The position numbers were made by a program, and so were the translations under genes. A stretch of 48,926 nucleotides of DNA, taken from CAYVLA01 sp964549615 [NCBI: uncultured Thermococci archaeon] (GTDB lineage: Archaea; CAYQAE01; CAYVLA01). The stretch lies in the NCBI GenBank assembly GCA_964549615.1, contig CAZJVP010000079.1, forward strand, positions 1-48,926. The letters run 5' to 3'. Each line of letters begins with the position of its first letter. Positions within the stretch are counted from its first letter, which is position 1. The notes under the pieces were generated by a model. It ran no database searches and had not been told where the DNA came from. It worked only from the letters and a program-made list of their open reading frames with translations. Below are positions 16,626 through 25,860 of this stretch, piece by piece.

Positions 16626-17313
16626 ATCTCCTCTCCTCCTGGAGTAGACTCTTTATGCGGTTCGTCAGGCCCGATGTGTGGGCTTCCCTCTCTATCTTGC
16701 GGAGGATCGTCTTCAGCAGGTCCTCCCGTCGGGCATCGGTGCACCGTGCCCAGATTATGCCGTTCTGACCAACCAATATCTCTCGGCATACGCTTCTCTT
16801 GAGCATGCTTATCATGGATCCCTTCCTTCCGATGACCCGCGGCACCTTCGCGGGGCTGATCGTGAATATCCTGCCCCCGACGAGCTTCCTGAGCTCCGGT
16901 TCCTGCATCGTGAGCTTGACCTGCATGAGCTCGTTCACGCTGAGGACCTGCGCATAAATGAGGTCCGACGTCCTGAGGATATCCTCGAGGTTCCCCTTGA
17001 CCACGTCGAAGTTGTAGGGGACCTCGGAGACCCTGAGGATTCCAGGCATAGGGCTACGGATATAGACCATCCACCCAAGGAACTGGACCTCGGTGACCAT
17101 GCCGACGATCCTGTCGCCCGGCTTGGGGATGTACGCGCCCTCCAGGGGTATGACCCTTACCGTGTTGCCGTGGAGATCTACCAGCCCGATGACGGAGGAG
17201 TATATCTCATCGCCCTCCCTAAAGACGCCCTCCTCGAGCTTGTACCGGCCTCTCGCAACCAGCGTGCCGGGCGTCACGAGGGCTCTGTTGGCAGTCTCGA
17301 CGGTGTCGCTCAT
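16576..17313 (-). CDS. rrp4: Exosome cap protein Rrp4
   Basis: A 245-residue RNA-binding cap subunit: an N-terminal domain with [16 protein letters not shown], an S1 domain ([23 protein letters not shown], residues ~54-76, and following) and a KH domain with [22 protein letters not shown] (GRKG loop, ~150-173). It guides RNA substrates into the Rrp41/Rrp42 ring. ATG at 17313, 5 nt after the SBDS stop. The 50-nt overlap with rrp41 is unusually long for this cluster. Confidence 0.96.
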   Translation of the reverse strand: MSDTVETANRALVTPGTLVARGRYKLEEGVFREGDEIYSSVIGLVDLHGNTVRVIPLEGAYIPKPGDRIVGMVTEVQFLGWMVYIRSPMPGILRVSEVPYNFDVVKGNLEDILRTSDLIYAQVLSVNELMQVKLTMQEPELRKLVGGRIFTISPAKVPRVIGRKGSMISMLKRSVCREILVGQNGIIWARCTDARREDLLKTILRKIEREAHTSGLTNRIKSLLQEERRFGEAGATDNGRQEAGR

Positions 17314-17318
17314 TCCCT

Positions 17319-18020
17319 CTATCTCCTTTCTATCAACTTCGTTTCAGCTTGACCTTGGGTTAGCTTTCCCAGAAGCGAGTAGAAGTCCTGTTCCGCGCCG
17401 ACGGGTATCTCCAGCAGCCCGATCCACGAGCCGTCTTTCTGCCACTCCTCCTTCTTCAGGTCGCCGAAGGACTTCACCTGCCCGTAGGCCCTGCCGGTGA
17501 ACTCGGCCGGGATCTTCACCGCTATCGTCCTGACCTCGAATCTGAGAGGAAGAATGGTTCTGAGGTCCTTCACGATGTTCTTGACCTGGGCCTCCACGGA
17601 ATCGAAGGGGTCGATCCTTATCTTGGCCTCGGTGAGCGCGTTATCCACCCTCGAAGGGGGGTGCGGGTAGCCTGTTCTGGGGTCAACGGCGTTCCGCGAA
17701 ATGAACGCCACGATCGCCTTCCTCTTCTCCTCGATCATCTGTCTTCTCTGGTCCGTCGTCAGCTGGATTTCACCCTCGCGTATTATCTTCCTTGCGATAG
17801 CCTCAAGATCGAGCGTGCCGAAGACCTCGGCTATGCGCTCGTCTGAAACCCTCTCGCCCTTTCTGGCATCCTTGAAAACTCCATGCACCGCGAGGAGGTC
17901 GTCGAGGTCAACGGGCTCGCCCCGCCTGACCTTGGGCGCCAGGTTCGAGTCAACGAGTATCTCAAAGGTCGAGCCATGCGAGGTCAGCCTCGCCACGACG
18001 GCCTCATCAACCTTCACCAT
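17319..18020 (-). CDS. Ribosome maturation factor SBDS
   Basis: A 233-residue SBDS/Sdo1 orthologue with three domains: the FYSH domain (residues ~1-85, [21 protein letters not shown], about 13-33), a central helical domain ([27 protein letters not shown]) and a C-terminal ferredoxin-like domain. In eukaryotes it releases the eIF6 anti-association factor from 60S subunits. The frame is open to a TTG at 18038, but the ATG at 18020 has GGAGG 8 nt upstream and gives the typical N-terminus [12 protein letters not shown]. Confidence 0.95.
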   Translation of the reverse strand: MVKVDEAVVARLTSHGSTFEILVDSNLAPKVRRGEPVDLDDLLAVHGVFKDARKGERVSDERIAEVFGTLDLEAIARKIIREGEIQLTTDQRRQMIEEKRKAIVAFISRNAVDPRTGYPHPPSRVDNALTEAKIRIDPFDSVEAQVKNIVKDLRTILPLRFEVRTIAVKIPAEFTGRAYGQVKSFGDLKKEEWQKDGSWIGLLEIPVGAEQDFYSLLGKLTQGQAETKLIERR

Positions 18021-18178
18021 CGCCTGTGCCTCCGCCAACGTCCCGTCCGCCTTGAGTGGCTCGAAGAGGTCGTTCGAGGGAGGCCTGGCATTCCGGTCCC
18101 ATTCGCCATCTGGCCGACGACTGCCTTAGGGAAGATTCAGACACACGCCAGACTTTGCCTACCCTGTTGCTTTCCCGG
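18021..18178. other. Gap in superoperon where psmA is often found
   Basis: About 158 nt between pop5 and SBDS on the minus strand with no gene. In many archaeal genomes the proteasome alpha subunit gene psmA sits here. The gap holds no proteasome-like frame and no clear TATA box. Confidence 0.6.
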
Positions 18179-18772
18179 TCAAACCCCGTCGGGGGTGTGC
18201 TTGGCACTCCCATCCCTCGTTGCCGAGGTTAGATCCAAGAAATCTAGGATCGTGAACCCAAAGGATCCTTGATCGCTGGTCAGGTCGACCCTGCCATCAT
18301 CGAAAACCTGTTTGAGCTTGAATTCCCCGCGAGCAATCTTCACGTCGGACCCCGGGACGAAAGCCTTGATTTCGGCCATTCTCCTAAGCCTTCCCGGATC
18401 TTCCTCTCCTAGCCTCTTTTCCACTCTTTCAAGCACAGTGGCCGACGATTTTCTAATAAATTTATCCTTGCAAGCCCGCATCGTCCCGGAGACGCCCAGA
18501 CTCCGCACGATCACGGGCTCGCCTTCCATCTCGGTGGTCAGGAGCATCGATGTCCTTAGGTCATCCAGGCCATCTAGGTCGGATCTGAGCATTCCGACCT
18601 GTTTCTGCTCGTCGAAGAAGACGAGCCATGGCGATGACTTAAAGAAACCCTTCTCCCCCGCGAACCGTAGGAGAGAGTTCGTCAAGTGCCCTATGACCGC
18701 GTCCCGCCGAATCCTGGTTCTTCCTAGGACTTCGAACGCCACATACCGTCTCTTTGGTCTCACTTCATCCAT
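18179..18772 (-). CDS. rnp2: RNase P protein component 2 (Pop5), with long C-terminal extension
   Basis: A 197-residue protein. Its first ~115 residues follow the Pop5/Rpp14 pattern: RPKRRYVAFEVLGRTRIRRDAVIGHL, a helix, LRSDLDGLDDLRTSMLL and VIVRSLGVSGTMRACKDKFI. Pop5 pairs with Rpp30 to activate the catalytic domain of RNase P RNA. The ATG at 18772 overlaps the rpp30 stop by 8 nt and decides the start over the longer frame to 18871. Residues ~125-197 (KIARGEFKLKQVFDDGRVDLTSD...) extend beyond the usual length of ~110-150 and are unexplained; they read as a small charged, beta-containing tail. Confidence 0.8.
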   Translation of the reverse strand: MDEVRPKRRYVAFEVLGRTRIRRDAVIGHLTNSLLRFAGEKGFFKSSPWLVFFDEQKQVGMLRSDLDGLDDLRTSMLLTTEMEGEPVIVRSLGVSGTMRACKDKFIRKSSATVLERVEKRLGEEDPGRLRRMAEIKAFVPGSDVKIARGEFKLKQVFDDGRVDLTSDQGSFGFTILDFLDLTSATRDGSAKHTPDGV

Positions 18773-19400
18773 CCCCGCGCTCCCGGGCCCTGTCCAAGAT
18801 GGCTCGCGGCGTTGATGTGAGCCAGTCCAAGGCGTCCTTGCGCGGAACGCCCAGGCAAGCGTGCAAGGCACAGGCGAGATCCCTTGGGTCGCGCATGAGG
18901 TAGCTGTCCTCTGCGCCCGAGACTAGGACCTCGGGACATGCGTGCTTCTCACAATACCCGTGTATGTTGCACCATGACCTTATCAGGCTCGATCTTCTAG
19001 CTGCCCGTTCCTTGAGCAGCTGTGAGTATGGGTACGCAACTGGAACCTCGTTTTCTGCCGCCGACCTTAGGGCTGCCGTGTCGTTGGGCGCGGGAACGAT
19101 GAAGTCAGCCGCCCCGGTGGCAGCGGCGCGGGCCGCACGCTTGCCGAATGCAACCCTAAGGTCCGCCCCCCGGTCTCGCGACCAACCTTCCTCCGCGACC
19201 GTGACGACCTGCACTTCGCGAATCCACGTCTCGGGAATGGGCATCGCGTCCCTTCCTCTCCGCAGGATTCCGACCACCGAGTAACCCAGATGGGCCGCAA
19301 CCCACACCAGGCGGGAAGGTGTATCCCTCCCACCCGCGCCAAGCGGGAAGGTCAGAAGATCGATGTACGACCTCGCCACCCCATCCACATCCAGCCCCAT
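18765..19400 (-). CDS. rnp3: RNase P protein component 3 (Rpp30)
   Basis: A 211-residue TIM-barrel protein of the Rpp30 family, the partner of Pop5 in tRNA 5'-end processing. Visible landmarks are an N-terminal strand/helix, WVAAHLGYSVVGIL (~34-47), DLRVAFGKRAARAAATGAADFIVPAPND (~79-106) and a helix ILDRARERG at the end. The ATG at 19400 gives the better N-terminus; a TTG at 19412, abutting the eL15 stop, is an alternative. It overlaps rnp2 by 8 nt. Confidence 0.85.
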   Translation of the reverse strand: MGLDVDGVARSYIDLLTFPLGAGGRDTPSRLVWVAAHLGYSVVGILRRGRDAMPIPETWIREVQVVTVAEEGWSRDRGADLRVAFGKRAARAAATGAADFIVPAPNDTAALRSAAENEVPVAYPYSQLLKERAARRSSLIRSWCNIHGYCEKHACPEVLVSGAEDSYLMRDPRDLACALHACLGVPRKDALDWLTSTPRAILDRARERGDG

Positions 19401-19413
19401 GGGCCGAAGCAAG

Positions 19414-19965
19414 CTACCTAGCCTTCTCGACGCCCTTGCCCTTCCTCCTGAGCGCCCTTCCCTTCCGTGCGGCGGAGGTCAGCCCTCTGAAGACGCGTCT
19501 ACGCTGGTGTTTATCGCATATCCAGTTGATGTCCGGATCGGACCTGATGGCGGGGTGGTTTACGTCGGCGAAAAGGATCTCGAAGTACTTGCTGGCCCCA
19601 TCGCTGCCGACCCAGTAGGAGTTGATGACCTCGAGGTTGGGGAACTTCCTGTTCGCCCTTTCCTCGGCAATGCGCTGAAGCGACTTCTTCGCGGAGAAGT
19701 GGTGGACCAACATCCTCCTCGGCCGCCTTCCCATCCGGGGTCGGCTCTTGCGCCTGCCACCCCTCCTGACCCTGACGCGCGCAATCACGAACCCGGGCTT
19801 GGCCTTGTAGCCGAGCTTGCGTGCCCGGTCCAACCTCGTCGGCCTATCGATCCTCACCACAGCGGGCTCCCTGCGCCACTTGATGAGCCGCCGCCTCATC
19901 AACTCTCCGACGTAGGACTCGTCGGGCTTGTCCCAAGCCTTTTCGATCGCCTTGTACATTGACAC
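19414..19965 (-). CDS. rpl15e: Ribosomal protein eL15
   Basis: A 183-residue large-subunit protein with the typical [25 protein letters not shown] start (first ~27 residues), [35 protein letters not shown] (residues ~112-125) and a basic C-terminus. It is the first gene of the superoperon. The GTG at 19965 has GGAGGGG 6-7 nt upstream and is preferred over the ATG at 19959. Confidence 0.95.
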   Translation of the reverse strand: MSMYKAIEKAWDKPDESYVGELMRRRLIKWRREPAVVRIDRPTRLDRARKLGYKAKPGFVIARVRVRRGGRRKSRPRMGRRPRRMLVHHFSAKKSLQRIAEERANRKFPNLEVINSYWVGSDGASKYFEILFADVNHPAIRSDPDINWICDKHQRRRVFRGLTSAARKGRALRRKGKGVEKAR

Positions 19966-20018
19966 TCGAGCCCCTCCAATCGTTCAGGTCTGGTGACCCA
20001 CATCCCGGGGCAACGTAG

Positions 20019-20044
20019 CATTAAAGAAAATGGGCTTAAATATG
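20019..20044. promoter_or_regulatory. Divergent promoter region eL15 / top6A
   Basis: Two AT-rich boxes in a 105-nt divergent gap. On the minus strand TTTCTTTAATG (20019-20029) suits eL15, giving a ~30-nt leader with a ribosome site. On the plus strand CTTAAATATG (20035-20044) lies ~31 nt before the GTG of top6A, giving a near-leaderless message. Confidence 0.6.
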
Positions 20045-20070
20045 GTTCACCTTAGGCTCGTGGTGGTCAA

Positions 20071-21159
20071 GTGGTCGAGGAAGCCGTCGACGTCACTCAG
20101 AAGCTGCACGACTTCGGAATGAGCATCTACGAAAGGGTGGAGAAGCTCAAAGCTCCCAGTTTCGCATATCCCTCCAAAGGGCTGAGCAACGTCTTTTACG
20201 AGGAAGCAAGCCGGTTGGTGAGGCAGGGCGGGAAGTCAAGTTCAAGGTCGTTTCTGAACCTCGCGCACACCCGAAAGTTCATGCAGACGCTCATGATCGC
20301 CGCTCGGTGCCAGGATCTCCTGGATGAGTCTAAAACCGCAAGCATCAGGGAGCTCTACTACCAACTGAAGCACAGCCTTCCTGGCCCCAAGGAGGAGAAT
20401 ACCTTTGAGGATCAGACGGAGTCCGACGACTGCGTCGAGGATCTCGAGCGGATGCTGGATGTTCTCAGGGAGCAGCTGCACCTGAACGCGGACAGGCGAG
20501 GCTTCATGCACGGCAGGATCGTGATAGAGGATGTCGGCGACATCATAGACTGCTCCGCGATGGGAAGCGGCGGCTACGCGATCCCGAGCAACATAGAAAG
20601 GATCAAGATCAAGGAGGTCGATGCGGACTACGCCCTGGTCATCGAGACCGACGGTATGTGCGACCGTTTGAAGGAGGAGAAGTTCGACAAGAAAAACAAC
20701 GCCCTGCTCATATCGACCAGCGGCCAGGCGAGCAGGGGCGCCCGAAGGCTGATCCACAGGCTCTCTAGCGAGTTCAGCCTTCCCATCTACGTCTTCACCG
20801 ATGGGGACCCGTTCGGCTACTACATCTACAACGTCATTAAGTGTGGCTCGATCAATTTGGCTTATCTTTCGGAGAGGCTCGCGACGCCTGATTGCAAGTT
20901 CATCGGGATGCGGATGACGGATATCGACAAGTACGGGCTCGAGAAGGTCACTGAGAAGCTCAAGCCGCAGGACGAGAAGAGGGTTCAGGAGGAGCTTTCC
21001 TACCCGTGGTTCAGCAGCAAAGAGTGGCAGGCGGAGCTCAACCTGATGCTCAAGAAGAAGGTCAGGATCGAACAGCAGGCGCTGGCATACAGATCGCTGT
21101 CGTTCGTTGCCGACGAGTACCTGCCGGGAAAGATAGCCGCTGGAGATTTCCTGCCGTAG
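20071..21159 (+). CDS. top6A: DNA topoisomerase VI subunit A
   Basis: A 362-residue Spo11-like type IIB topoisomerase subunit that cuts both strands through a 5'-phosphotyrosine. [13 protein letters not shown] (~residues 91-103) holds the catalytic tyrosine in the winged-helix domain; the Toprim domain shows the acidic LVIETDGM and [19 protein letters not shown] (~250-268; most relatives have TDADPWG). It needs subunit B (GHKL ATPase), which usually sits next to it but is absent from the window. GTG start at 20071, downstream of a TATA box. Confidence 0.93.
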   Translation: MVEEAVDVTQKLHDFGMSIYERVEKLKAPSFAYPSKGLSNVFYEEASRLVRQGGKSSSRSFLNLAHTRKFMQTLMIAARCQDLLDESKTASIRELYYQLKHSLPGPKEENTFEDQTESDDCVEDLERMLDVLREQLHLNADRRGFMHGRIVIEDVGDIIDCSAMGSGGYAIPSNIERIKIKEVDADYALVIETDGMCDRLKEEKFDKKNNALLISTSGQASRGARRLIHRLSSEFSLPIYVFTDGDPFGYYIYNVIKCGSINLAYLSERLATPDCKFIGMRMTDIDKYGLEKVTEKLKPQDEKRVQEELSYPWFSSKEWQAELNLMLKKKVRIEQQALAYRSLSFVADEYLPGKIAAGDFLP

Positions 21160-21245
21160 AGCGCGAGGGGATCATGCAAACGTCGGCATCGTTGCGAAAC
21201 CGGATCAACCCACCCCTGCAGGCGCCAAAGCCAAGCTGGGCAGAT

Positions 21246-22238
21246 TCAGAGATACTCGCTCCACGCATGGATGACGGCCCTGTCAGCATCCCCAAAGCCG
21301 GCCATCACCTGGTTCCAGTTCTGGTTCACATCGCCGACGGCGTAGAATCCGGGGATGGGCTTTCCCTCGTGGTCGAGGACTCTGCAGTCTTCATCGACCC
21401 GGACATAGCCCTCCTCGTCCGTGGCACCGCCCAGCATGACGGCCAGCTCATTGTTTATCTTATAGATACCGAGGGCTGAGAAGGAGATGTCGAACCTCAG
21501 CTGCTTTCCCCCGCGCAGCCTCACCCCCAGGAAGCCCTCGTCGACCCCGAAAAGGGACTCTATCTCCTCTTCATAAATTGTGACGTTGTTCGAGGCAAGT
21601 TTGGCCACCAGATCACGTTTTCTACTCGATGAGAGCTTCTCCCCATCAAGGAAACGCTCGCCATGAGTTAGGATCGAGGCCGATCTGGCCTGGAAGCCGA
21701 AGAGATCGAGAGCGGTCAGGGCTGCCCTCTCGCCGCTACCGATCACAGCTACTTCCTTGCCCTTGACCAGGTGCCCGTCGCATATCTCACAGTAGCAGAT
21801 TAGGCCCTTGTTGGCGTAGGGGAATACGGCCTCGATCTTTCCGCCTATGACTGGCTGTCTGTCGGAAACGCCGGTTGCCAACACGACCGCCCTAGATGCA
21901 TACTGCCTGCTGGAGCCGGTGGGATTGTGGGTGCCTTTCAGCCTGAAGCCATCCCGCGTTCTCCGGATTTCCTCGACGGTGACAAAGTCCTCGATCGTCG
22001 CGAACTCGGCACGCGCGGCCAGCTGGGTGCGGAGCCGGGAGATGACCTCTTTGCCGCTTATCCCCTCCGGGTATGTCGGGAAATTGTGAAAGCTTGGGAC
22101 ATGGAAGGCCCGGCTCCACTTCTTCCCCTTGTCGACCACGTGTACCCGCACGTTCAACAGGGCGGCCCTGAACCCGGCGTACAGCCCGACGGGACCTCCG
22201 CCCACGATGACAAGGTCAAATGGCTCCTCCCTCTTCAT
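21246..22238 (-). CDS. Thioredoxin reductase-like FAD/NAD(P)H oxidoreductase
   Basis: A 330-residue two-dinucleotide-domain flavoprotein. The FAD loop is IVGGGPVGLYAG (residues ~11-22), the redox-active disulfide is CEIC in YCEICDG (~149-155), the NAD(P)H loop is VIGSGERAALTALDL, and the C-terminal FAD motif is PGFYAVGDVNQNWNQVMAGFGDA. It would reduce thioredoxin or a related disulfide protein in the cytoplasm; the basic/other residues that select NADPH are not clear, so the cofactor is uncertain. It is divergent from the PurF-like gene across ~240 nt and convergent with top6A. Confidence 0.88.
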   Translation of the reverse strand: MKREEPFDLVIVGGGPVGLYAGFRAALLNVRVHVVDKGKKWSRAFHVPSFHNFPTYPEGISGKEVISRLRTQLAARAEFATIEDFVTVEEIRRTRDGFRLKGTHNPTGSSRQYASRAVVLATGVSDRQPVIGGKIEAVFPYANKGLICYCEICDGHLVKGKEVAVIGSGERAALTALDLFGFQARSASILTHGERFLDGEKLSSSRKRDLVAKLASNNVTIYEEEIESLFGVDEGFLGVRLRGGKQLRFDISFSALGIYKINNELAVMLGGATDEEGYVRVDEDCRVLDHEGKPIPGFYAVGDVNQNWNQVMAGFGDADRAVIHAWSEYL

Positions 22239-22424
22239 GGTTGGTTTCGACCGCTGAGGGCAAGATGCTGCCGATGATAAAGCTTGCGCAGACCGCGTTG
22301 GAGGGGCGGGAAAGAGACCGTCTGCGTCGATCCTCTGCCCGGGGCACCCGGCGCACGCAGCCGAGGGGATTCATCTGCGGTCCAGACGTGCCATCCAAAC
22401 TAAGCGCCTCAAAGACGAAGGTTT

Positions 22425-22436
22425 CCTTTATATAAG
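22425..22436 (+). promoter_or_regulatory. TATA box of the PurF-like gene
   Basis: CCTTTATATAAG, ~47 nt before the ATG at 22478. The predicted ~20-nt leader would include GGCAGGGTG as a weak ribosome site. Confidence 0.7.
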
Positions 22437-22477
22437 CCGCCACTTGGCTGGGCCTGTAGTAAGGCAGGGTGTTTGGC

Positions 22478-23914
22478 ATGTCGGGAGTGATCGGCGTCGA
22501 CTCCGAGGGAAGCGAGAACACGACGGCGATCGCTTTCAGGGCGCTCGTCGCATTGCAGAACCGGGGAGAGGCCGGGTGCGGCGTTTGCACGGCATCGTCA
22601 GGGAAGCTTCTGTATTGGCTGTCGCCCTATTCGGACGATCCCGAGCAGGGGATCTCGGGGGAGGGCAGGGAGAGCAGCAAGGTATTCGAGTTCCTTTACC
22701 CGAGGCTGGAGAAGATCGACGCGACGAGGCCGCGAAGCATCATAGGTCATACCCTCTTCGAGAAGGCGGGGAACATCCAGCCAACCCGGATCAACGGCGA
22801 AGACGTCCAGATGGCGATAGCCATGGACGGCACCGTTGTCGGCAAGGATCGTCTCCTCGACGAGAAATACCTTGGGAATGAGCTGCTTCGCTTCCTGAGA
22901 CAGGAAGATGGGAATCTCCAGGGTGCCGTGAAGAAGCTCATGGAGTCTTTCTACGGAAGAGCCTACTACTGCGTCACCATGCTCCTCAAGAGGAAGGACG
23001 ATGAGCCCGTGATGGCAGCCTTCAGGGATCCCACCGGCGTCAGGCCGTTGTGCCTGGGCAGAGCCGATAATGCCTACGTCGTGGCCTCCGAGTCCGTTGC
23101 CCTGGACGAATGCGCGGCCACGTTTGTAAAGTACGTCGAACCCGGCGAGCTCTGCATATTCAGCGGGGGGAACTACAGCTCTGAGAAGCTTGTGGATCGC
23201 CCCCATGCGCACTGCTTGTTCGAATGGATATACTTCGCCCGGATACAGTCCGTGCTGGAAGGGACGCACGTTTACGAGTTCAGAAAGAGGCAGGGAATCA
23301 AGATGGGGACTAGGTATCGAGATGTGATCCAGGCAAGCGACGTGATAGGTGCTTCTCCCGACTCGGGCCGGGCGTTCGGGGTGGGCGTCAGCCAGAGCAG
23401 CGGGAAGTTCTCCGAGGAGATTGCCTCTAGGAACGCAAGGAGGACCTTCCAGATCACCGACAAGAAGCTGAGGGAATGGGCGGCCGAGGTGAAGTTCCTC
23501 ATAAACGGCCCCGTCGTCAAGGGCAAGTGGGTCATCGTGGAGGACGATAGCATAGTGAGGGGGACGGTTGGCAGCAAGGGCATGATAGGTAAGATCAGGG
23601 CATGCGGGGCGAGGAGGGTCGACATGATGGTGTCATGCGCGCCCCTGACAGGGCCGTGCATGAAGGACTTCTACCCGGAGAGCACCACGGCCGCTTTCGG
23701 CAGATACGGCGAGCCCGTCGAGGAGACGGCGAAGTTCGTCGCCAGGAAGCTCGGGGCGGACAGGGTTTACTACACGACCGTTGAGGACATGCTGGACTCG
23801 CTCGGGATTGATGACGTCTGTACGGGTTGCTTCACGTGCCAGTATCCGATCCTCCAGGACCTTCTGCCAGCCTATCTGCCCAGCTACGCCAAGTCGACGA
23901 TAGAGAGGAGCTAG
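22478..23914 (+). CDS. Amidophosphoribosyltransferase (PurF) homologue with degraded glutaminase site
   Basis: A 478-residue PurF-family protein. The phosphoribosyltransferase half is intact: PRPP loop VIVEDDSIVRGT (~352-363), and the four iron-sulfur cysteines known from Bacillus PurF appear at C246, C394, C448 and C451. The N-terminal glutaminase half is altered. PurF proteins begin MCG with Cys as N-terminal nucleophile; here the start reads MSGVIGVD, so Ser replaces Cys. The usual RYST arginine region is HTLFEKAG, and the oxyanion NG is DG (D117-G118). The enzyme may use free ammonia, have another amine donor, or be a regulator. The frame extends to a GTG at 22469, but ATG 22478 matches the family start. 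No pur genes are adjacent. Confidence 0.85.
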   Translation: MSGVIGVDSEGSENTTAIAFRALVALQNRGEAGCGVCTASSGKLLYWLSPYSDDPEQGISGEGRESSKVFEFLYPRLEKIDATRPRSIIGHTLFEKAGNIQPTRINGEDVQMAIAMDGTVVGKDRLLDEKYLGNELLRFLRQEDGNLQGAVKKLMESFYGRAYYCVTMLLKRKDDEPVMAAFRDPTGVRPLCLGRADNAYVVASESVALDECAATFVKYVEPGELCIFSGGNYSSEKLVDRPHAHCLFEWIYFARIQSVLEGTHVYEFRKRQGIKMGTRYRDVIQASDVIGASPDSGRAFGVGVSQSSGKFSEEIASRNARRTFQITDKKLREWAAEVKFLINGPVVKGKWVIVEDDSIVRGTVGSKGMIGKIRACGARRVDMMVSCAPLTGPCMKDFYPESTTAAFGRYGEPVEETAKFVARKLGADRVYYTTVEDMLDSLGIDDVCTGCFTCQYPILQDLLPAYLPSYAKSTIERS

Positions 23915-24018
23915 TCAGCCTAGCCATGGGGACGGGTGGACCTCAGCCCTTGAAGCTTGCTCGTAACGAGACACGTTCATGCCCCAAGATGGGTGCCAAA
24001 GGTCAGGGTTCGTCCAAG

Positions 24019-25626
24019 ATGCCTCCCCCAAAGTGGTATGTCATCGCAAAGAACGAGTACCGCATCCACACGGGCAGGGTCAGGGCCATAAGGCCCTATT
24101 TCCCTTTCCTCGTGGCCGGCCTCTTGGCGGCCTACGCAGTCTATCTTGCTCCCGCGCTCGTGAGCTTGTTCGTCGATGAGTTCGTCGCCCTGATGCTCTC
24201 CCAGGCCGCGTTGGCGATGGTCCAGATCGTTCTGTTCTTCGTCTTCATCTACTTCATGATAATACCCATAACGGAGACGCTGCGGGACGTCCGGGCCGGC
24301 GAGCTGGAGATACTGCTCTCGGCCCCCGTGAGGCCGAGCGATCTTCTCCTAGGAGACTTCGTGGGCGAGATGAGCTTCTACCTCATCTTCATGACGGTTA
24401 TCGCAGGCCTGTTCACGGCCGCCCTCAGTCCCTTGGGGCTGGGCGTGGTCCAGATGGTCGTTGTCGTAGCCATCTTCATTCTGGTTTCCGCCTCTGCGTC
24501 TTGGATAGGCACTGTGATTGCCGCGGTTCTGAGGACAAGGCTTGGAGAGACGGCTCGAGGGCGGGACATCGGCAAGGCGCTGTCCTTCGTGATAGCGCTG
24601 CCGCTCGTCGCGCTGATCTACGCGATCCAGTTCGGCGGCCTGATCCAAGCTCTGTCCGATCCTTCGGCAAGCGGAGCGGTCAGGACGGTATTGGGCCTGC
24701 TTCCCAGCTCCTGGGGAGCGAAGGTGATCGTTGGGTTCGCGTCTGAGCCCGGCGGTCTAGGATCCCTGGGACTGCCGGCCATCGGGAGGCTGGGCGGCCT
24801 CGTCGCCTTCTTCCTTGGATCCTTTTACGTTGGTTCCCGGGTTGCGGACAGGCTCTACGCACTCGAGTCTGCCAGCTTCACCTCGCCAAAGGCCGGCGTC
24901 GACGGAGCCTTCTACAGGGCATTGCGGATGATCGGGGGAGGTGGGAACTTCGGGACCCTTCTTGCCTCGACCATGAAGGAATACGCGCGTAGGTTGGAGA
25001 ACCTTTCTCACCTCGCCTACATCTTGGGCATGATCGTCATCATGAGCATCTTCATGGTCCGATCTGGCCGCCCCGACAATTTCGGAAGCGTGGTGCCGTT
25101 GATGATGATACAGTTCCTCCTTCCCATCGTGGCCGTCTTGGTCGTCGGTGAGGTGACCTTGAAGGGGAAGGAGGCCCTCTTCATATTCCGGAAGTCGCCC
25201 GACGGGGTGGGAAGGTTCGTGAAGGCAAGATTGGTCCAGGGGTGGTTGGTCGTCATGCCCCTCGCGGCGCTTGTGGTGGTCATTACCGCCGCAACGAACC
25301 CGCAGATCAGCGTTCGCTCCGTCCTACCCAACATGGGGATGGCCATGCTGTTTGCCGCCGGGAACGTTCCCATGGTCCTGGGCCTCTTCCTCATCAACCC
25401 GGCCTTCTCCGAGAGGTCAGGCAGGTTCTATGTCGATATGCTCGTCGTGATCTCCCTTTCCATCGTCTTCTTCGTCGTCTCGATGGCGTTCCTGATCGAA
25501 CCTTTGGAGGGCATGGATCCCCTGCGGGGAACTCTGCACATCCAAGCCTCGGAGACGGCGATGTGCTGGTCGGCTGGGCTTGCATTTCTGACAGCTGGCA
25601 AATGGAATCTGTCGAGGATCGAGTAG
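24019..25626 (+). CDS. ABC-2 type transporter permease
   Basis: About 535 residues with roughly twelve hydrophobic segments. The start WYVIAKNEYRIHTGRVRAIRPYFPF (in two parts, first ~26 residues) and RDVRAGELEILLSAPVRPSDLLLGDF (~90-115) match archaeal ABC-2 permeases, in which a cytoplasmic helix couples to the ATPase. No ATP-binding subunit is nearby, so the partner must be encoded elsewhere. The frame runs upstream to 23827, inside the PurF-like gene; ATGs at 23926, 23989 and 24019 are possible starts, the last giving the typical N-terminus. Substrate unknown. Confidence 0.8.
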   Translation: MPPPKWYVIAKNEYRIHTGRVRAIRPYFPFLVAGLLAAYAVYLAPALVSLFVDEFVALMLSQAALAMVQIVLFFVFIYFMIIPITETLRDVRAGELEILLSAPVRPSDLLLGDFVGEMSFYLIFMTVIAGLFTAALSPLGLGVVQMVVVVAIFILVSASASWIGTVIAAVLRTRLGETARGRDIGKALSFVIALPLVALIYAIQFGGLIQALSDPSASGAVRTVLGLLPSSWGAKVIVGFASEPGGLGSLGLPAIGRLGGLVAFFLGSFYVGSRVADRLYALESASFTSPKAGVDGAFYRALRMIGGGGNFGTLLASTMKEYARRLENLSHLAYILGMIVIMSIFMVRSGRPDNFGSVVPLMMIQFLLPIVAVLVVGEVTLKGKEALFIFRKSPDGVGRFVKARLVQGWLVVMPLAALVVVITAATNPQISVRSVLPNMGMAMLFAAGNVPMVLGLFLINPAFSERSGRFYVDMLVVISLSIVFFVVSMAFLIEPLEGMDPLRGTLHIQASETAMCWSAGLAFLTAGKWNLSRIE

Positions 25627-25860
25627 GCCGTCGGGTCTTGGGTGAGGCAACCCGGGTTCGCGGCCCTTGTAAGCGGCGCGAATGCCCAGTCCGATTGGGT
25701 AGTGCGCCGCCCTGAGGCGTCTTCTTTGCAATAGCTGCGGGTCCGCGGGCGTAATCTGAATCGCTGGCTCGACCCAACGATCCCCGCTCGGTGGATGGGC
25801 CCTTCGCCGAAGGCCTAGGTGGAAACCTTTCGTGGTGAACGGCCAGGCCCACACTTCATC
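25627..25860. other. Intergenic region, possible structured RNA
   Basis: No protein gene is supported. The strand contains several inverted repeats and GC-rich stem candidates (for example around GGGTTCGCGGCCC at ~25655-25670), but I could not fit it to SRP RNA, RNase P RNA or a tRNA: the SRP S-domain GGAAG motif and RNase P conserved regions are missing. Confidence 0.35.

Noticed and set aside
25640-25860. Possible SRP RNA because of GGGTTCGCGGCCC followed by TTGTAAGCGG, like the SRP Alu domain
   Set aside because: The S-domain with its GGAAG tetraloop and asymmetric loop is absent, and the 5' and 3' ends do not pair.
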